Assembly: GCA_013815325.1 (NCBI GenBank)
Contig: JACDGM010000004.1
Span: 1 to 64,000 of the forward strand
DNA: 64,000 bases
DNA from: Chthoniobacterales bacterium
Lineage (GTDB): Bacteria > Verrucomicrobiota > Verrucomicrobiia > Chthoniobacterales > UBA10450
Direction of reading: 5' to 3'
This document shows, piece by piece, positions 10,481 to 21,716 of this stretch. The position numbers and the translations under genes are program-made. Numbering within the stretch: the stretch's first letter is position 1; each line of letters starts with the position of its first letter. The notes below the pieces were generated by a model. The model saw nothing but the letters and a program-made list of their open reading frames with translations. It made no database searches and had not been told where the DNA came from.

Positions 10481-12892
10481 ATGAACAACCTTCGCCTGGC
10501 TCTGCGCCAACTTCGTAAATCTCCCGGCTTCACCTTTGTCGCCGTGCTGACCCTCGCGCTCGGGATTGGCGCGAACACCGCCATCTTCAGCGTCATTAAC
10601 GCCGTGCTCCTGCGGCCACTTCCCTATCCGGAAGCAAATCGCATCGTCACACTCTCGGAAGCGACTCCGCAACAGCCGGAGATCTCGGTCTCGTGGCCGA
10701 ATTATCTCGATTGGAAAACGGAGAGCACTGTTTTCCAGTCGCTCGCCGTCGGGCGCCGCGAATCGTTCAATCTCAGCGGTCTGCTGGATCGCGGACCGGA
10801 GCGCATTTCCGGTTTCGTGGTGACGGCTGCGTTTTTCAAGGTCATCGGGCTCGAGCCGAAAATCGGGCGGGTTTTTTCCGAAGACGAAGACAAGCCGGGC
10901 GGCCAGCGTTTGGCGGTGATCAGCGACGCGTTATGGCAGCGTGCGTTTGGCCGCGATCCCGCGGTCCTCGGCCGGTCGATCAACCTGCACGATCAGTTTT
11001 ACACAGTGCTCGGCGTAATGCCGCCGGAGATGACTTCGCCCAGCGGCGTGGACGTCTGGCTGCCGTTGATGCGTCGCGTGCCTGACGGGTGGACTCGCTC
11101 GATGCATCCCAGCCTTTTCGCGTGGGGCCGGCTCAAACCGGGCGTCAGCGTCGAGCAGGCGCAAGAGCAAATGAAGACGATCGCCGCCGGTCTCGAGAAA
11201 AGGTATTACTCAGATGACGCAGGCATCAGCGTGGTGGTCAAATCGCTGCTAGAAAACCAGGTTGGCCCCTACCGAAAAAATCTCGGACTCCTGCTCGGCG
11301 CGGTCGGCCTCGTCCTCCTCATCGCATGCGCGAATCTCGCCAACCTTCTCGCGGTACGCGGCGCGGCGCGGGCGCGGGAGTTTGCTTTGCGCGCAGCGCT
11401 CGGCGCGAGTCGCGGCCAGATCATTCGCCAGCTGCTCGTGGAAAGTTCAATTATCGCCCTGCTCGGCGGTCTCGGTGGATTTCTGATTGCGTTCTGGGGC
11501 CGCGACGCGGTCGTTGCGCTGAGTCCGGCGAGCGTGCCGCGTTTGCAAGAGGTGACACTCGACGGCCGCGTGCTCGCGTTCACCGTCGGCCTGGCGCTGC
11601 TGACGAATTTTCTTTTCGGCCTCTGGCCCGCGCGTCTCTCGGCGAACCCCGATCTGCAGCTCGCGCTCAAGGCGGGCGCGCAGGGAAGTTCTGACTCGTT
11701 AGGCACGCGCCGGACGCGCAATTGGCTGGTCGTCGGTGAAATCGCGCTCACCCTTGTGCTCCTCATCGGGGCGGGCCTTGTCTTGAAAAGCTTCGCGCGC
11801 GCGCAGTCGCTCGCCCTCGGCTTCGAGCCGCGGGGAATGCTCACGGTCAGCCTCGATCTGCCCTTTCGGATTTATACCTCGACGGATAAAATCGCGACCT
11901 TCTCCGAACGGGTGATCGAGAAAGTTTGCGCGCTCCCAGGTGTGACCGATGCCGCGTTCGATTCGAGTCCGCCCTTAACATCCCGCTGGCAGACGGGCTT
12001 CTTGCGCGAAGGCGCGCCCGAGCCGCCACCGGAACTCGCGCTTTCCGCCGATACCGAAGTCGTAACGGGAAATTATTTTTCGACGATCCGCGCTTCGCTT
12101 CTGCACGGCCGCGCGTTTAACGAGCGGGACACCGGTAAGTCTCCGCCCGTCACGATCATCGATCAGCTTCTCGCCGACCAGATTTTCCACGGAGAAAACC
12201 CAATCGGCAAAAGGCTGCGGATGGACCCCGGCGACACGGGCAAGAATCAGATGTGGGAAATCGTCGGGGTGGTCGGTCGAATGAAAGCGCGCGCCTTTGA
12301 CGACATCGACACCCTGCCGGTGGTTTATTTCCCGCAGCGGCAGGTGGAGCGGACCAATTACGTTCTGCTCGTGCGGGCCAAAGTCTCCCCCGGGTCGCTC
12401 GAAAAATCGATCCGCGAAATCGTCGCGTCGGTTGATCCCGCGCAACCGGTCTTCGAAGTGCGCTCGATGCTCGAGCGGGTGCAGGAAACGTGGGCCGCTT
12501 CGCGTTTCATCAGCTTTCTGCTTCTCGTTTTTTCGGGGCTGGCCTTGCTCCTTTCCATGGTCGGCTTGTATGGCGTGCTCTCCTACAGCGCGCTCCGTCG
12601 CTTGCGCGAAATCGGCATTCGGCTCGCGGTCGGCGCGCAGCGTTCGGATATTCGCAGGCTCATTTTGGGCCAGGGCGTTCGCCTGCTCAGCCTCGGCCTA
12701 ACGATCGGCATCGCCGGCGCGATCCTATTTTCGCGCGTCCTCGGCAGCTTTCTCTTCGAAGTGAACGCGATCGATCCGGTAATTTATCTGGCGGTCAGTG
12801 TTCTTCTGGCCTTTGCCGCGCTCCTCGCTTGCTGGCTCCCGGCGCGCCGTGCCGCCCGGGTTAATCCCATCGTCGTCTTGCGCAGCGAATGA
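10481..12892 (+). CDS. ADOP-family permease; start placed at [11 protein letters not shown] (54 nt inside ORF)
   Basis: ADOP N-term and C-term '[20 protein letters not shown]'. Confidence 0.92.
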   Translation: MNNLRLALRQLRKSPGFTFVAVLTLALGIGANTAIFSVINAVLLRPLPYPEANRIVTLSEATPQQPEISVSWPNYLDWKTESTVFQSLAVGRRESFNLSGLLDRGPERISGFVVTAAFFKVIGLEPKIGRVFSEDEDKPGGQRLAVISDALWQRAFGRDPAVLGRSINLHDQFYTVLGVMPPEMTSPSGVDVWLPLMRRVPDGWTRSMHPSLFAWGRLKPGVSVEQAQEQMKTIAAGLEKRYYSDDAGISVVVKSLLENQVGPYRKNLGLLLGAVGLVLLIACANLANLLAVRGAARAREFALRAALGASRGQIIRQLLVESSIIALLGGLGGFLIAFWGRDAVVALSPASVPRLQEVTLDGRVLAFTVGLALLTNFLFGLWPARLSANPDLQLALKAGAQGSSDSLGTRRTRNWLVVGEIALTLVLLIGAGLVLKSFARAQSLALGFEPRGMLTVSLDLPFRIYTSTDKIATFSERVIEKVCALPGVTDAAFDSSPPLTSRWQTGFLREGAPEPPPELALSADTEVVTGNYFSTIRASLLHGRAFNERDTGKSPPVTIIDQLLADQIFHGENPIGKRLRMDPGDTGKNQMWEIVGVVGRMKARAFDDIDTLPVVYFPQRQVERTNYVLLVRAKVSPGSLEKSIREIVASVDPAQPVFEVRSMLERVQETWAASRFISFLLLVFSGLALLLSMVGLYGVLSYSALRRLREIGIRLAVGAQRSDIRRLILGQGVRLLSLGLTIGIAGAILFSRVLGSFLFEVNAIDPVIYLAVSVLLAFAALLACWLPARRAARVNPIVVLRSE

Positions 12893-12914
12893 GTTTGGAA
12901 TGAAGAAACCAGAT

Positions 12915-12998
12915 GTAGAGGCGGGCGTGTCGCCCGTAACGCCTCGGCAAGAGCCCGTGCATCCGACATTCTTGCGGCCGACACGGCCGCCGCTACAC
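12915..12998. repeat. Intergenic palindromic repeat, family B copy 1
   Basis: gtagaggcgggcgtgtcgcccg...gcggccgacacggccgccgctacac; matches 19101-19187. Confidence 0.8.
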
Positions 12999-13024
12999 CA
13001 TTTTGCCTAACGACTAACGAACCC

Positions 13025-15472
13025 ATGCTAACGGACCTCCGCTACGCCTTTCGCATGCTCCTGAAAGCACCGGCATTCAGTATCATCGCGATCGTCGCGC
13101 TCGCTCTTGGGATCGGCGCCAACACCGCCATCTTCAGTGTCGTCGATGCCGTCTTCATGCGGCCGCTCCCCTACCCGCATTCCGAGCAGCTCGTGCTCTT
13201 GCGCGAAAAAATGCCGCTCTTCGACACCGGCGCGGTCAGTTACCCAAACTTCCTCGATTGGCGCGCGGCGCAGCGCAGCTTGACTGATCTGGCGCTCTTC
13301 CGGCGCGAGTCGATGAACTTGTCGAGCCGGGGCGAAGAAACACCGCCGGAACGAATCGCGGGCGCAGTCATGAGCTGGAATCTTCTCCGGATCACCGGGC
13401 TGAAACCGCTTCTCGGACGCGATTTCACGGAGGCGGAGGATGTGCCGCACGGCCCGAAGATCGCGCTCATCAACGAAGCGCTCTGGAAAAAGCGCTTCGA
13501 CGGCTCGCCCAAAGTGATCGGCCAGCAGTTGCTGGTCGATGCCGTGCCGCGCGAGATCGTGGGCGTCCTGCCTAACGAAATGCAAATGATGCGCGCGGCA
13601 CAGGTTTATCTTCCGTTAGGCGATTTGCGCTCGGAGCACGATGTTTTGCAGCGCGATAGTCATCCGGGGTTTTCGGCCTTCGGCCGGCTCAAGCCCGGCG
13701 TCACCCTGAAGCAGGCGCGGGCCGATCTCGACAATATCGCGCACGAGCTGACCCGGCGTTATCCCGCCTCGAACACCGGCCGCACGATCAACGCAATCGA
13801 ACTCCTCGAGTCGGTGATCGGCGATTACCGGCAAAATCTGCACCTCCTCCTCGTCGCGGTCGGTTGCGTTCTGCTTATCGCCTGCGCCAACGTCACCAAC
13901 CTGCAGCTCGCGCGCGCCCTCGCCCGCGGCAAGGAACTGGCGGTGCGCGCGGCGATGGGGGCGAGCCGCTGGCGTTTGATGCGCCTGATGTTGATCGAAA
14001 GCGCGATCCTCGGCGTGGTCGGCGGGCTCGCCGGATTGCTCATCGCGCTCTGGAGTCTCGATGCAATTCATGCGCTCAGTCCGCCTAACGTCTCGCGTTT
14101 CCAGGAGACGCGGCTCGATTTCCTGACACTTGGTTTTGCGACCGCGACCGCTTTGCTTTGTGGAATTCTCGTTGGCATCTGGCCGGCCTGGCGAATCTCG
14201 CGGCTGGTCTCGCTGAGCGGCGTGTTGCATGAAGCGGGGTCGCGCGGCGGGAGCGACAGCGGCGACCGGCAGCGCGCGCGCGGCATCCTCGTCGTGACCC
14301 AGGTGGCGCTCGCCCTCGTCCTCCTGGCAGGGGCTGGCCTAACGATACGGAGCTTTTGGAATTCGGAGAACGCGCGGCTCGGCTTCGAGCCGCACGGCAT
14401 CCTCACGATGACGTTGGCGCTGCCCGAGGCGCGCTACGATTCCAATGAGAAGATTGCCAATTTCAACGCGCAACTGATCGAGCGGGTGAACGCGCTGCCT
14501 GGCGCGGCCATGGCGGCGATCGGCTCGAATGTGCCTTTCGATAACACGGAATGGGACAGCTCCTTTCATCTCACCGGCTCGCCGCCTAACAAACCCGGGC
14601 AGGAGCCCTCGGCGGAAGTGAACGTGATCTCGCCGGATTATTTTAAGGTGCTGAAAATGCCGCTGCTGCGCGGCCGCGGCTTTGGGCGGGAAGAGAGGCT
14701 GAAGCAGCCGCGCTCCGTCGTCATCGACGACGTCCTCGCGAACCGATATTTCCCCGGGCGAGACCCAATCGGTCAGCACATCGACGACAACCAGACGAAC
14801 GATGAGAATCCGCCGCCGCTCACGATCGTGGGAGTGGTGCCGCACGTGCGCCCGGATGTGCCGGGAGGAAAGTTCGACCGGCTTAACCTGCCGCAGATGT
14901 ATTTCAGCGCCGCGCAATTGACGACGCACGATGAAAATAATCTTCTCGTGCGCGTGGCCAGTGGCGATCCCGGTGCGCTCGCGCCCGCGGTCGTTAGGGC
15001 GGTGCAGAGCATCGATCCGGATCAGCCGGTCGCTTCCATCGCGGCGATGGAAAAGAACATCTCGGAAAGTCTGGCGACGCGTCGCCTAACGATGACGTTG
15101 CTGGGCGCGTTCGCCGCGCTCGCGCTCGTCCTCGCGAGCGTCGGCCTCTACGGCGTAATGGCGTTGAGCGTGACGCAGCGGACGCGGGAATTTGGCATCC
15201 GGCTCGCGCTTGGGGCGCCGCGGCGGGATGTTTTCCGGCTGGCCCTTGGCCGCGGGCTGCTCCTCGTTGGAATTGGGCTGGCCCTGGGGTTGTTAGGCGC
15301 CCTTGGCGCGGGCCGCGCCCTAACGAGTCTGCTTTACAATGTCGGAAGTCTCGATCCGGCGGCTTTGTGCACAGCCATCTTCGCGCTCGCGGCGGTCGCC
15401 CTGCTCGCCTGCTGGTTTCCCGCCCGCCGCGCCACGCGCGTCGATCCGATCGTCGCGCTTCGTTATGAGTAA
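13025..15472 (+). CDS. ADOP-family permease (815 aa)
   Basis: '[50 protein letters not shown]'; '[20 protein letters not shown]'. Confidence 0.93.
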   Translation: MLTDLRYAFRMLLKAPAFSIIAIVALALGIGANTAIFSVVDAVFMRPLPYPHSEQLVLLREKMPLFDTGAVSYPNFLDWRAAQRSLTDLALFRRESMNLSSRGEETPPERIAGAVMSWNLLRITGLKPLLGRDFTEAEDVPHGPKIALINEALWKKRFDGSPKVIGQQLLVDAVPREIVGVLPNEMQMMRAAQVYLPLGDLRSEHDVLQRDSHPGFSAFGRLKPGVTLKQARADLDNIAHELTRRYPASNTGRTINAIELLESVIGDYRQNLHLLLVAVGCVLLIACANVTNLQLARALARGKELAVRAAMGASRWRLMRLMLIESAILGVVGGLAGLLIALWSLDAIHALSPPNVSRFQETRLDFLTLGFATATALLCGILVGIWPAWRISRLVSLSGVLHEAGSRGGSDSGDRQRARGILVVTQVALALVLLAGAGLTIRSFWNSENARLGFEPHGILTMTLALPEARYDSNEKIANFNAQLIERVNALPGAAMAAIGSNVPFDNTEWDSSFHLTGSPPNKPGQEPSAEVNVISPDYFKVLKMPLLRGRGFGREERLKQPRSVVIDDVLANRYFPGRDPIGQHIDDNQTNDENPPPLTIVGVVPHVRPDVPGGKFDRLNLPQMYFSAAQLTTHDENNLLVRVASGDPGALAPAVVRAVQSIDPDQPVASIAAMEKNISESLATRRLTMTLLGAFAALALVLASVGLYGVMALSVTQRTREFGIRLALGAPRRDVFRLALGRGLLLVGIGLALGLLGALGAGRALTSLLYNVGSLDPAALCTAIFALAAVALLACWFPARRATRVDPIVALRYE

Positions 15473-15577
15473 CACAGCCATCCTGGCTGTCGGTCGCGCG
15501 GGCTTCCAGCCGGCGCGATTCACCAACCTGCAGGCAAGATGCCTGCGCTACCTGTCAGGCTGGAAGCCTGAGTTACG
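15473..15577. repeat. Intergenic palindromic repeat, family A copy 2
   Basis: cacagccatcctggctgtcggtcgcgcgggcttccagccggcgcgattc...caggctggaagcctgagttacg; matches 7020-7128. Confidence 0.8.
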
Positions 15578-16170
15578 ATGACTGACTTCCGTTACGCTTT
15601 CCGCCAGTTCGCGAAATCACCCAGTTTCACACTGACCGCGCTGGCCACGGTCGCGATCTGCCTCGGAGCGAATCTCGCGATCTTCGCGGTGATCGATTCC
15701 ATTCTGCTCCGGCTGCTGCCTTTTCCGAGGGCCGAGCAGTTGGTGACGATCTTCAAAAACACCTATCCGAAAGCCGGAGTCGAGAATGACGGTTCGTCGC
15801 TGACCAATTACTACGAGCGGCGCGGCCACCTCCCGGCTTTCTCGAGCCTTTCCATCTTTCGCTACGACAGCGAAGTCGTCGGCGACGCGGTGCGACGCAA
15901 CAGGAAGAGCTCATGCGCGTCTCGCCGGATTTTTTCGCGACGCTTGGCGTCAGCCCGGTGATGGGTCGCAGCTTCAACGAGATGGAAACGATGACGGTTG
16001 AAAACAACGGAGTGGCCATCTTGACCGACGCCTACTGGCGCCAGCGCCTCCCTTCCGATCCAAACGTCCTCGGCCGGGAAATCCGCTTGAACGGAGTGCC
16101 AAGAAAAATCGTCGCAACGGTGGAGGCGAATCCGGAAGACTACCCCGCCGAGAAGGCCACCCATTCATGA
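15578..16170 (+). pseudogene. Truncated, frameshifted ADOP permease
   Basis: ADOP N-term 15578-15961 continues in another frame ('GATQQEELMRVSPDFFATLGVSPVMGRSF'), ending at the start of the next ADOP at 16167. Confidence 0.85.
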
Positions 16171-18578
16171 ACGACCTGCTGCTGGACATTCGTTATGCGC
16201 TTCGCGTGCTGTGGAAGTCTCCCGCGTTCACGGTCGTAGCCACCCTCACTCTGATGCTGGGCATTGGGGCAAACGTCGTCGTCTTTGGAGTAGCGAATGC
16301 GGTGCTGCTGCGCCCCCTCGATGTGAGCGAGCCGCACAACCTATATCAAATTCGCCTCAACCCATGGACGAGTGGCAAAGCACTTACTACATCGTATCCC
16401 GCATTCGAAGACTACCTGCAGCAAAACACCACGTTCACCGGCCTGGCAGGCTATAACGGATTTACAGGGGGGAGACTGCGCTGGGGTAACACGGTGAAGA
16501 GTGTCTCGGGCTATTCGGTCACGGGCAACTATTTCGAGTTCTTGGGCGTGCAGCCGCAGCTAGGCCGACTGATCCAGTCGGCGGACGATCGCGGCCCGAA
16601 CTCAGCGCCCTACTTGGTGTTGAGCGATAGTCTTTGGCGAACCGCATTTAACGCTGATCCCAGCGTCGTCGGGACCGCCGTGCGGCTCGGCAAAGATCCT
16701 TTCACCGTAGTGGGCATCGCACCGGCGCGGTTCCACGGCACGGAGCGATTTGGCTGGCCGGAGTACTGGATACCCGTCGTGAATGACTTCGACGCGAAGT
16801 ACCTGCAGGATCGCAAGGGCAGACCTTTGACGGTGCTTGGTCGACTCAAACCGGGCGTGACGCCGGAGCGGGCTGCGGAAGATCTGAGTGCAATCGCCGC
16901 GCAGTTGGCAAAGGAGTATCCGACGACAGACACCGGAGTGCCGCTGCGGCTCGTCCGTCCGGGACTCCAAGGGGACGCCCGTGACGTCATCCACGGATTT
17001 CTTTATGGTGTGACCGGGCTGACTCTGCTCGTGCTCGTCGCAGCGTGCGCCAATCTGGCGAGCCTGTTTGCGGCGCGCGCGGCCGATCGCAATCGGGAAC
17101 TGGCGCTCCGTGTCGCCCTCGGCGCGAGCCGATGGCGGCTGGTGCGGCAACTGTTAACAGAGGCGATAGTGGTGTCGATGCTCGGCGGAGCCGCGGGGCT
17201 GGTGACCGCGAGCCTGCTGCTGGGTGCGCTGAACCGGTGGCAGTCGCCGCCCTATGGCCAGGTGGCAGTCAGCGTGGATACAGGTGTCTACCTGGCGGCT
17301 TTGATCTTGACGCTCGTAAGCGGGCTGCTCTTCGGCTTGATCCCGGCGCGGCAGGTGTGGCAGAGCAGTCCGTTGCAGGCGATGAAGAGCGGACCGGTGG
17401 ATTCAACGCCGCGACGTCGGCTGTCCTTGCGGGATCTGTTGTTAGGCGCACAAATTGCCATATGCACGCTCCTGGTCACCGCCTCATTCGTCGCGGTGCG
17501 CGGGATGGTGCGCGTGCTGCACGCGCCGCTGGGGTTTCAGCCGCAGGACGCAATGATCGCCGAAATGGCCGTGAGCGAGGAAGGCGACGTGCCGCTTGAG
17601 ACGAAGAAGAAGGCGATGCTCGAGGCAGTGCGGAGCATCCCTGGTGTGACGGCGGCGGGGACCGTGAGCAAAGTGCCCTTCACCGGCGGCCTCCGCGGGA
17701 TTCCGATTTTCCCTCCGGGGACGACAGAGTTCACGCTGAATCATGCTGTGCTGGAGCCGTACGGGCTGACGATTTCGCCCGCATACTTCGAGGCTGCCGG
17801 CACCCGGCTCCTGAGTGGCCGCGATGTCTCGTGGTATGACACCGTCCGGACGCCCTATGTGGCAGTCGTAAACGCAACCTTCGCGCGAAAGATGTGGGGC
17901 GACGCGCCAGCGATTGGACAACGCTTCATTGTGTTCGGCCACTTGAGGGAAGTGGTGGGCGTCGTGGAGGACTCAAAGTATAACGAAATCGCCGAGTCGC
18001 CGCCGCCGGCGTTCTATCTGCCGTTTTTGCAATACGAGCAGGCGAACACGACTTTCGTCGTCCGGTCGCAGCGGGCGCAGAACGAGATGGCGGCAGCGCT
18101 CGAACGCACCCTGAGTGGATTCGCGCCCGATGAGTCAATCGCGGTGCAGAGCTGGCGCGATGCGATGGCCGGTGCGCTGTTCCCGTCCCGCTCGGCGGCC
18201 AGCGGACTCGGAGTCATGGGCCTGCTGGCGGCGATGCTGGCGGTGACCGGCATCTTCGGCATGGCCGCCTACAACGTGAGCCGCCGGATGAAGGAGATCG
18301 GCATCCGCGTCGCCTTGGGTGCGCGCACGAAGCATGTGATGAGCGCTGCGGTTGGGAGGCCAATCGTGCTGCTCGGGGTTGGCTCGCTGGTGGGGCTGCT
18401 CTCGGGCGTCTTCGCCAGCCGCTTATTGGGGCAGATTGTGTATCAGGCGAATCCGCGGGATCCCGTCGTCGTGGTCGGCGCGGTGCTAACGATGGCGCTC
18501 CTGGGCATTGGGGCGTCCGCCATTCCAGCCTTGCGAGCGCTTGCCGTCGATCCATCCAAACTCCTGCGGGAAGACTGA
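16167..18578 (+). CDS. ADOP-family permease, divergent subtype (803 aa)
   Basis: '[51 protein letters not shown]'; FtsX domains; C-term 'PALRALAVDPSKLLRED'. Confidence 0.9.
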   Translation: MNDLLLDIRYALRVLWKSPAFTVVATLTLMLGIGANVVVFGVANAVLLRPLDVSEPHNLYQIRLNPWTSGKALTTSYPAFEDYLQQNTTFTGLAGYNGFTGGRLRWGNTVKSVSGYSVTGNYFEFLGVQPQLGRLIQSADDRGPNSAPYLVLSDSLWRTAFNADPSVVGTAVRLGKDPFTVVGIAPARFHGTERFGWPEYWIPVVNDFDAKYLQDRKGRPLTVLGRLKPGVTPERAAEDLSAIAAQLAKEYPTTDTGVPLRLVRPGLQGDARDVIHGFLYGVTGLTLLVLVAACANLASLFAARAADRNRELALRVALGASRWRLVRQLLTEAIVVSMLGGAAGLVTASLLLGALNRWQSPPYGQVAVSVDTGVYLAALILTLVSGLLFGLIPARQVWQSSPLQAMKSGPVDSTPRRRLSLRDLLLGAQIAICTLLVTASFVAVRGMVRVLHAPLGFQPQDAMIAEMAVSEEGDVPLETKKKAMLEAVRSIPGVTAAGTVSKVPFTGGLRGIPIFPPGTTEFTLNHAVLEPYGLTISPAYFEAAGTRLLSGRDVSWYDTVRTPYVAVVNATFARKMWGDAPAIGQRFIVFGHLREVVGVVEDSKYNEIAESPPPAFYLPFLQYEQANTTFVVRSQRAQNEMAAALERTLSGFAPDESIAVQSWRDAMAGALFPSRSAASGLGVMGLLAAMLAVTGIFGMAAYNVSRRMKEIGIRVALGARTKHVMSAAVGRPIVLLGVGSLVGLLSGVFASRLLGQIVYQANPRDPVVVVGAVLTMALLGIGASAIPALRALAVDPSKLLRED

Positions 18579-18691
18579 GGCAGGTGAAAACTAAAACCCT
18601 ACCATTTCGATTTACGCTCGGTCCCTCAGCGGTAGCTGATCTTATTCTCGTTAGGCATTCCTAGCGCTCACTAGTCATTAAGTTCAAATAT

Positions 18692-19078
18692 ATGTGTAAA
18701 CTGATTCAAACATTTTTCCTGGCTGTATTTGCGTGTGGTTGTCTGAGCGCGGAGACGCCTCTATGGCAGCCATCACCGGGACACACTCAAGTGCCGATAT
18801 GGCCAAAGGAACCGCCTGATGCGCAGCCTGTCGCAGGGCCGGAGGAGATGAAAACCTCCTCCGCTAGGGACGCCAAATTGCATGTTGGCGAAACTGTGAA
18901 GGACTCGCTGGTTGCTGGCAAGCCATGGGTTGAGGTGAGCAACGTCTCTCAACCTACCATGACGGTCTATTCGCCCAAGGGAGAGAATACGGTGATCGCG
19001 GTGTCACTCTTTGCCTGTTGGTTTCCCGCGCGCCGCGCCGCGCGAATCGATCCGATCATTGCGCTTCGTTATGAGTAA
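18692..19078 (+). pseudogene. Chimeric remnant: secreted alpha/beta-hydrolase (esterase-like) N-terminus fused to ADOP C-terminal tail
   Basis: '[26 protein letters not shown]...[18 protein letters not shown]' joined to '[24 protein letters not shown]'. Confidence 0.75.
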
Positions 19079-19100
19079 ACGTGACGCCACACGGATCGTT

Positions 19101-19187
19101 GTAGAGGCGGGGGTGTCGCCCGCAAACGTCCGGAGCCAACGTGCACGACCACGCCTGGCTCTGCGGCCGACACGGCCGCCGCTACAC
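19101..19187. repeat. Intergenic palindromic repeat, family B copy 2
   Basis: gtagaggcgggggtgtcgcccg...gcggccgacacggccgccgctacac. Confidence 0.8.
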
Positions 19188-19234
19188 AAATCAGCAATCG
19201 GCGATCAGTCCGCCTCAGGCGGATCAGCAATCTC

Positions 19235-21667
19235 ATGACTAATCTGCGCTACGCCTTTCGCATGCTCTTCAAGTCCCCCGGCTTGAGTGCGATTGCGATT
19301 CTCGCGCTGGCCCTCGGGATCGGCGCGACGACCGCCATCTTCGGCGTCGTTTACGCTTTCCTCCTGCGCCCGCTTCCCTATGCGCAGCCGGAGCAGTTGG
19401 TCGCCATTCAGTCGCGGCAGGTCAAATCGGGCGCGGATCTCGGCGTCAATTATCTCGATTTTCAGGACTGGAGAGAGCAGTCGAAAAGTTTCGCTGACCT
19501 CGCCTATTTCAATCTGCGCTGGAACGGCAACCTGGAGACCGGCAGCGGCGCGACCGAGACGCTCAAGACTACTTTCACGACCTGGAATCTCTTCGCGCTG
19601 CTCGGCGTCGATCCCGTTCTCGGGCGCGGCCTAACGAGTGCAGACGACGCCGCGAATGCGCCGCGCGTCGTGCTCATTAGTCATCGGCTCTGGCAACGCG
19701 AATTCGCTGGCGAGCCTGGAGTGATCGGCCGCACCGTCCGTCTCGATGGCGATCCGCGCACCATCGTCGGAGTCATGCCGCCCGGTTTTCGTTTCCCCTC
19801 GCAATCGGATCTCTGGATGCCGATGGAAAAAATTTTTGCGCAAATTGGCGGTCGTTCCTGGCGGGCGGATCAAGCGATCGCCCGCCTGAAACCTGAGGCA
19901 ACGCTCGCGCAGGCGCAGGCGGAGATGCGCCTGATCGCCGCGCGGCTGGCGCGCGAACATCCGGAGACAAATCGTGAGGTGGCGAGCGCCGTCGTACCGC
20001 TGCGCGCGCCGTGGACCGCGGAAGTGCGCCCCTCGTTAGTCCTGCTCCTGGCAGCTTGCGGCGGCATTCTGTTGCTCGGCTGTTTGAACGTGAGCCAGCT
20101 CCTGCTCAGCCGCGCCACCACACGCGAACATGAGTTGGCGGTGCGCGCCGCTCTCGGGGCCAGTCGCGTCCAACTTGCCCGCCAATTATTTGCCGAAAGC
20201 GCGCTCCTCGCGATCATCGGCGGCCTAATGGGAATCGGGCTTGCCTTCTGGCTCGTGGACCTGATCCGTTTTCTGATTCCAATCGAACTGCCGTTTTGGA
20301 TCCGGTTCGATGTCAACGGCGTGGTCCTTCTCGTGACCGTTGTGATTTCGGCGGCGGCTGCTCTCCTCGCCGGGTTGCTGCCGGCATGGAAAGCGACGGG
20401 CGCGGATGCGGCGCATGCGCTGAAGACGGGCGGCGGACGGATCAGTGGCGATAAGGCAGGTGCCCGTACGCGCGAGGCGCTGACTGCGGCGCAGGTCGCG
20501 CTTTCACTCCTGCTCTTGATCGGGGCGGGTCTGGTCCTGCGCAGCCTAACGACGCTGCGCGAGGTCGATCCCGGTTTCGATCCGCAGCGCGTGCTCATGA
20601 TGGAGATCAACCCCACCTGGATCAGCGCCGAATCTGCGCAAACGAAGGTGGACCGTTACTCCCGGATTCTTGATCGCATCGCGACGCTTCCCGCAGTGGA
20701 AGCGGCGGCGGCCAACAACAGTCCACCCTTCGTTCCGCAGCGGCCGTGGAATCGCGCCGAGTTCACCGCGGAAGGTCAATCGGCCTCCGAGCAGAGCCTC
20801 AATCCGCGGGCGAATTTTCAAACCGTGAGCGCGGATTATTTTCGGGTGCTGCGCATCCCGCTGCTGCGCGGCCGGGTCTTCGACGCGCGCGACCATCTCG
20901 GCGCGCCGGCAGTTTGCATCGTCAGCGCGACACTGGCCGCGCGTCTCTGGCCTAACGAGGACGCGATCGGGAGGAGACTTCGTTTCGGCACGTTTGCGAA
21001 TGAAGAGAAGGAAGAGTGGATGACGGTCATCGGGGTGACGGGCAACATCCGCCACCAGGCGCTTGATGCCCAGCCCGGTGAGGATATCTACAACCCGGTT
21101 CTGCAACTGGCGTGGAAGCAGATGCATTACCTCGTTAGGCTGCGGCCGGGTTCTGAAAAAAATCCGCTCAGCCTCCTGCCCGCCGTGCGCCGGGAGATCG
21201 CTTCAGTCGCGCCCGAGGTTGGCGTCTTCAACGCCGTCGCACTCGAAAACGAAGTGGTTGATTCGCTTTGGCAACCGCGTCTTCGCGCCTGGCTTCTCGG
21301 ATTTTTCTCCGGCCTCGCTCTCCTTCTCGCTGCCTCGGGGTTGTACGGTGTGGTGGCATTTGGCGTCACTCAACGGACGCGCGAAATCGGGATTCGCATG
21401 GCGCTGGGCGCGACTCGCGCCGCGATCCTGCGCCTCGTGCTCAGCCACGGAATGGGCGCCGTCGGACTCGGCATCGTCGCCGGCTTTCTCGGCGCCGCGC
21501 TCTGCGCGCGCATCTTGCGCGCTTCGCTCTACGGCGTGCGCGCAAATGACCTAACGAGTTATCTCGCGGCCGCTTTGCTCCTCGCGTTCACCGCGATCGT
21601 CGCCTGCTGGCTGCCCGCGCGCCGGGCCAGCCGCGTCAACCCAACCGAAGCGCTTCGTGCCGAGTAG
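19235..21667 (+). CDS. ADOP-family permease (810 aa)
   Basis: 'MTNLRYAFRMLFKSPGLSAIAILALALGIGATTAIFGVVYAFLLRPLPY'; '[20 protein letters not shown]'. Confidence 0.93.
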   Translation: MTNLRYAFRMLFKSPGLSAIAILALALGIGATTAIFGVVYAFLLRPLPYAQPEQLVAIQSRQVKSGADLGVNYLDFQDWREQSKSFADLAYFNLRWNGNLETGSGATETLKTTFTTWNLFALLGVDPVLGRGLTSADDAANAPRVVLISHRLWQREFAGEPGVIGRTVRLDGDPRTIVGVMPPGFRFPSQSDLWMPMEKIFAQIGGRSWRADQAIARLKPEATLAQAQAEMRLIAARLAREHPETNREVASAVVPLRAPWTAEVRPSLVLLLAACGGILLLGCLNVSQLLLSRATTREHELAVRAALGASRVQLARQLFAESALLAIIGGLMGIGLAFWLVDLIRFLIPIELPFWIRFDVNGVVLLVTVVISAAAALLAGLLPAWKATGADAAHALKTGGGRISGDKAGARTREALTAAQVALSLLLLIGAGLVLRSLTTLREVDPGFDPQRVLMMEINPTWISAESAQTKVDRYSRILDRIATLPAVEAAAANNSPPFVPQRPWNRAEFTAEGQSASEQSLNPRANFQTVSADYFRVLRIPLLRGRVFDARDHLGAPAVCIVSATLAARLWPNEDAIGRRLRFGTFANEEKEEWMTVIGVTGNIRHQALDAQPGEDIYNPVLQLAWKQMHYLVRLRPGSEKNPLSLLPAVRREIASVAPEVGVFNAVALENEVVDSLWQPRLRAWLLGFFSGLALLLAASGLYGVVAFGVTQRTREIGIRMALGATRAAILRLVLSHGMGAVGLGIVAGFLGAALCARILRASLYGVRANDLTSYLAAALLLAFTAIVACWLPARRASRVNPTEALRAE

Positions 21668-21716
21668 TCGTTAGGCAAGAACAATCAGAGATCAGAAATT
21701 AACAATCACAAATCCC

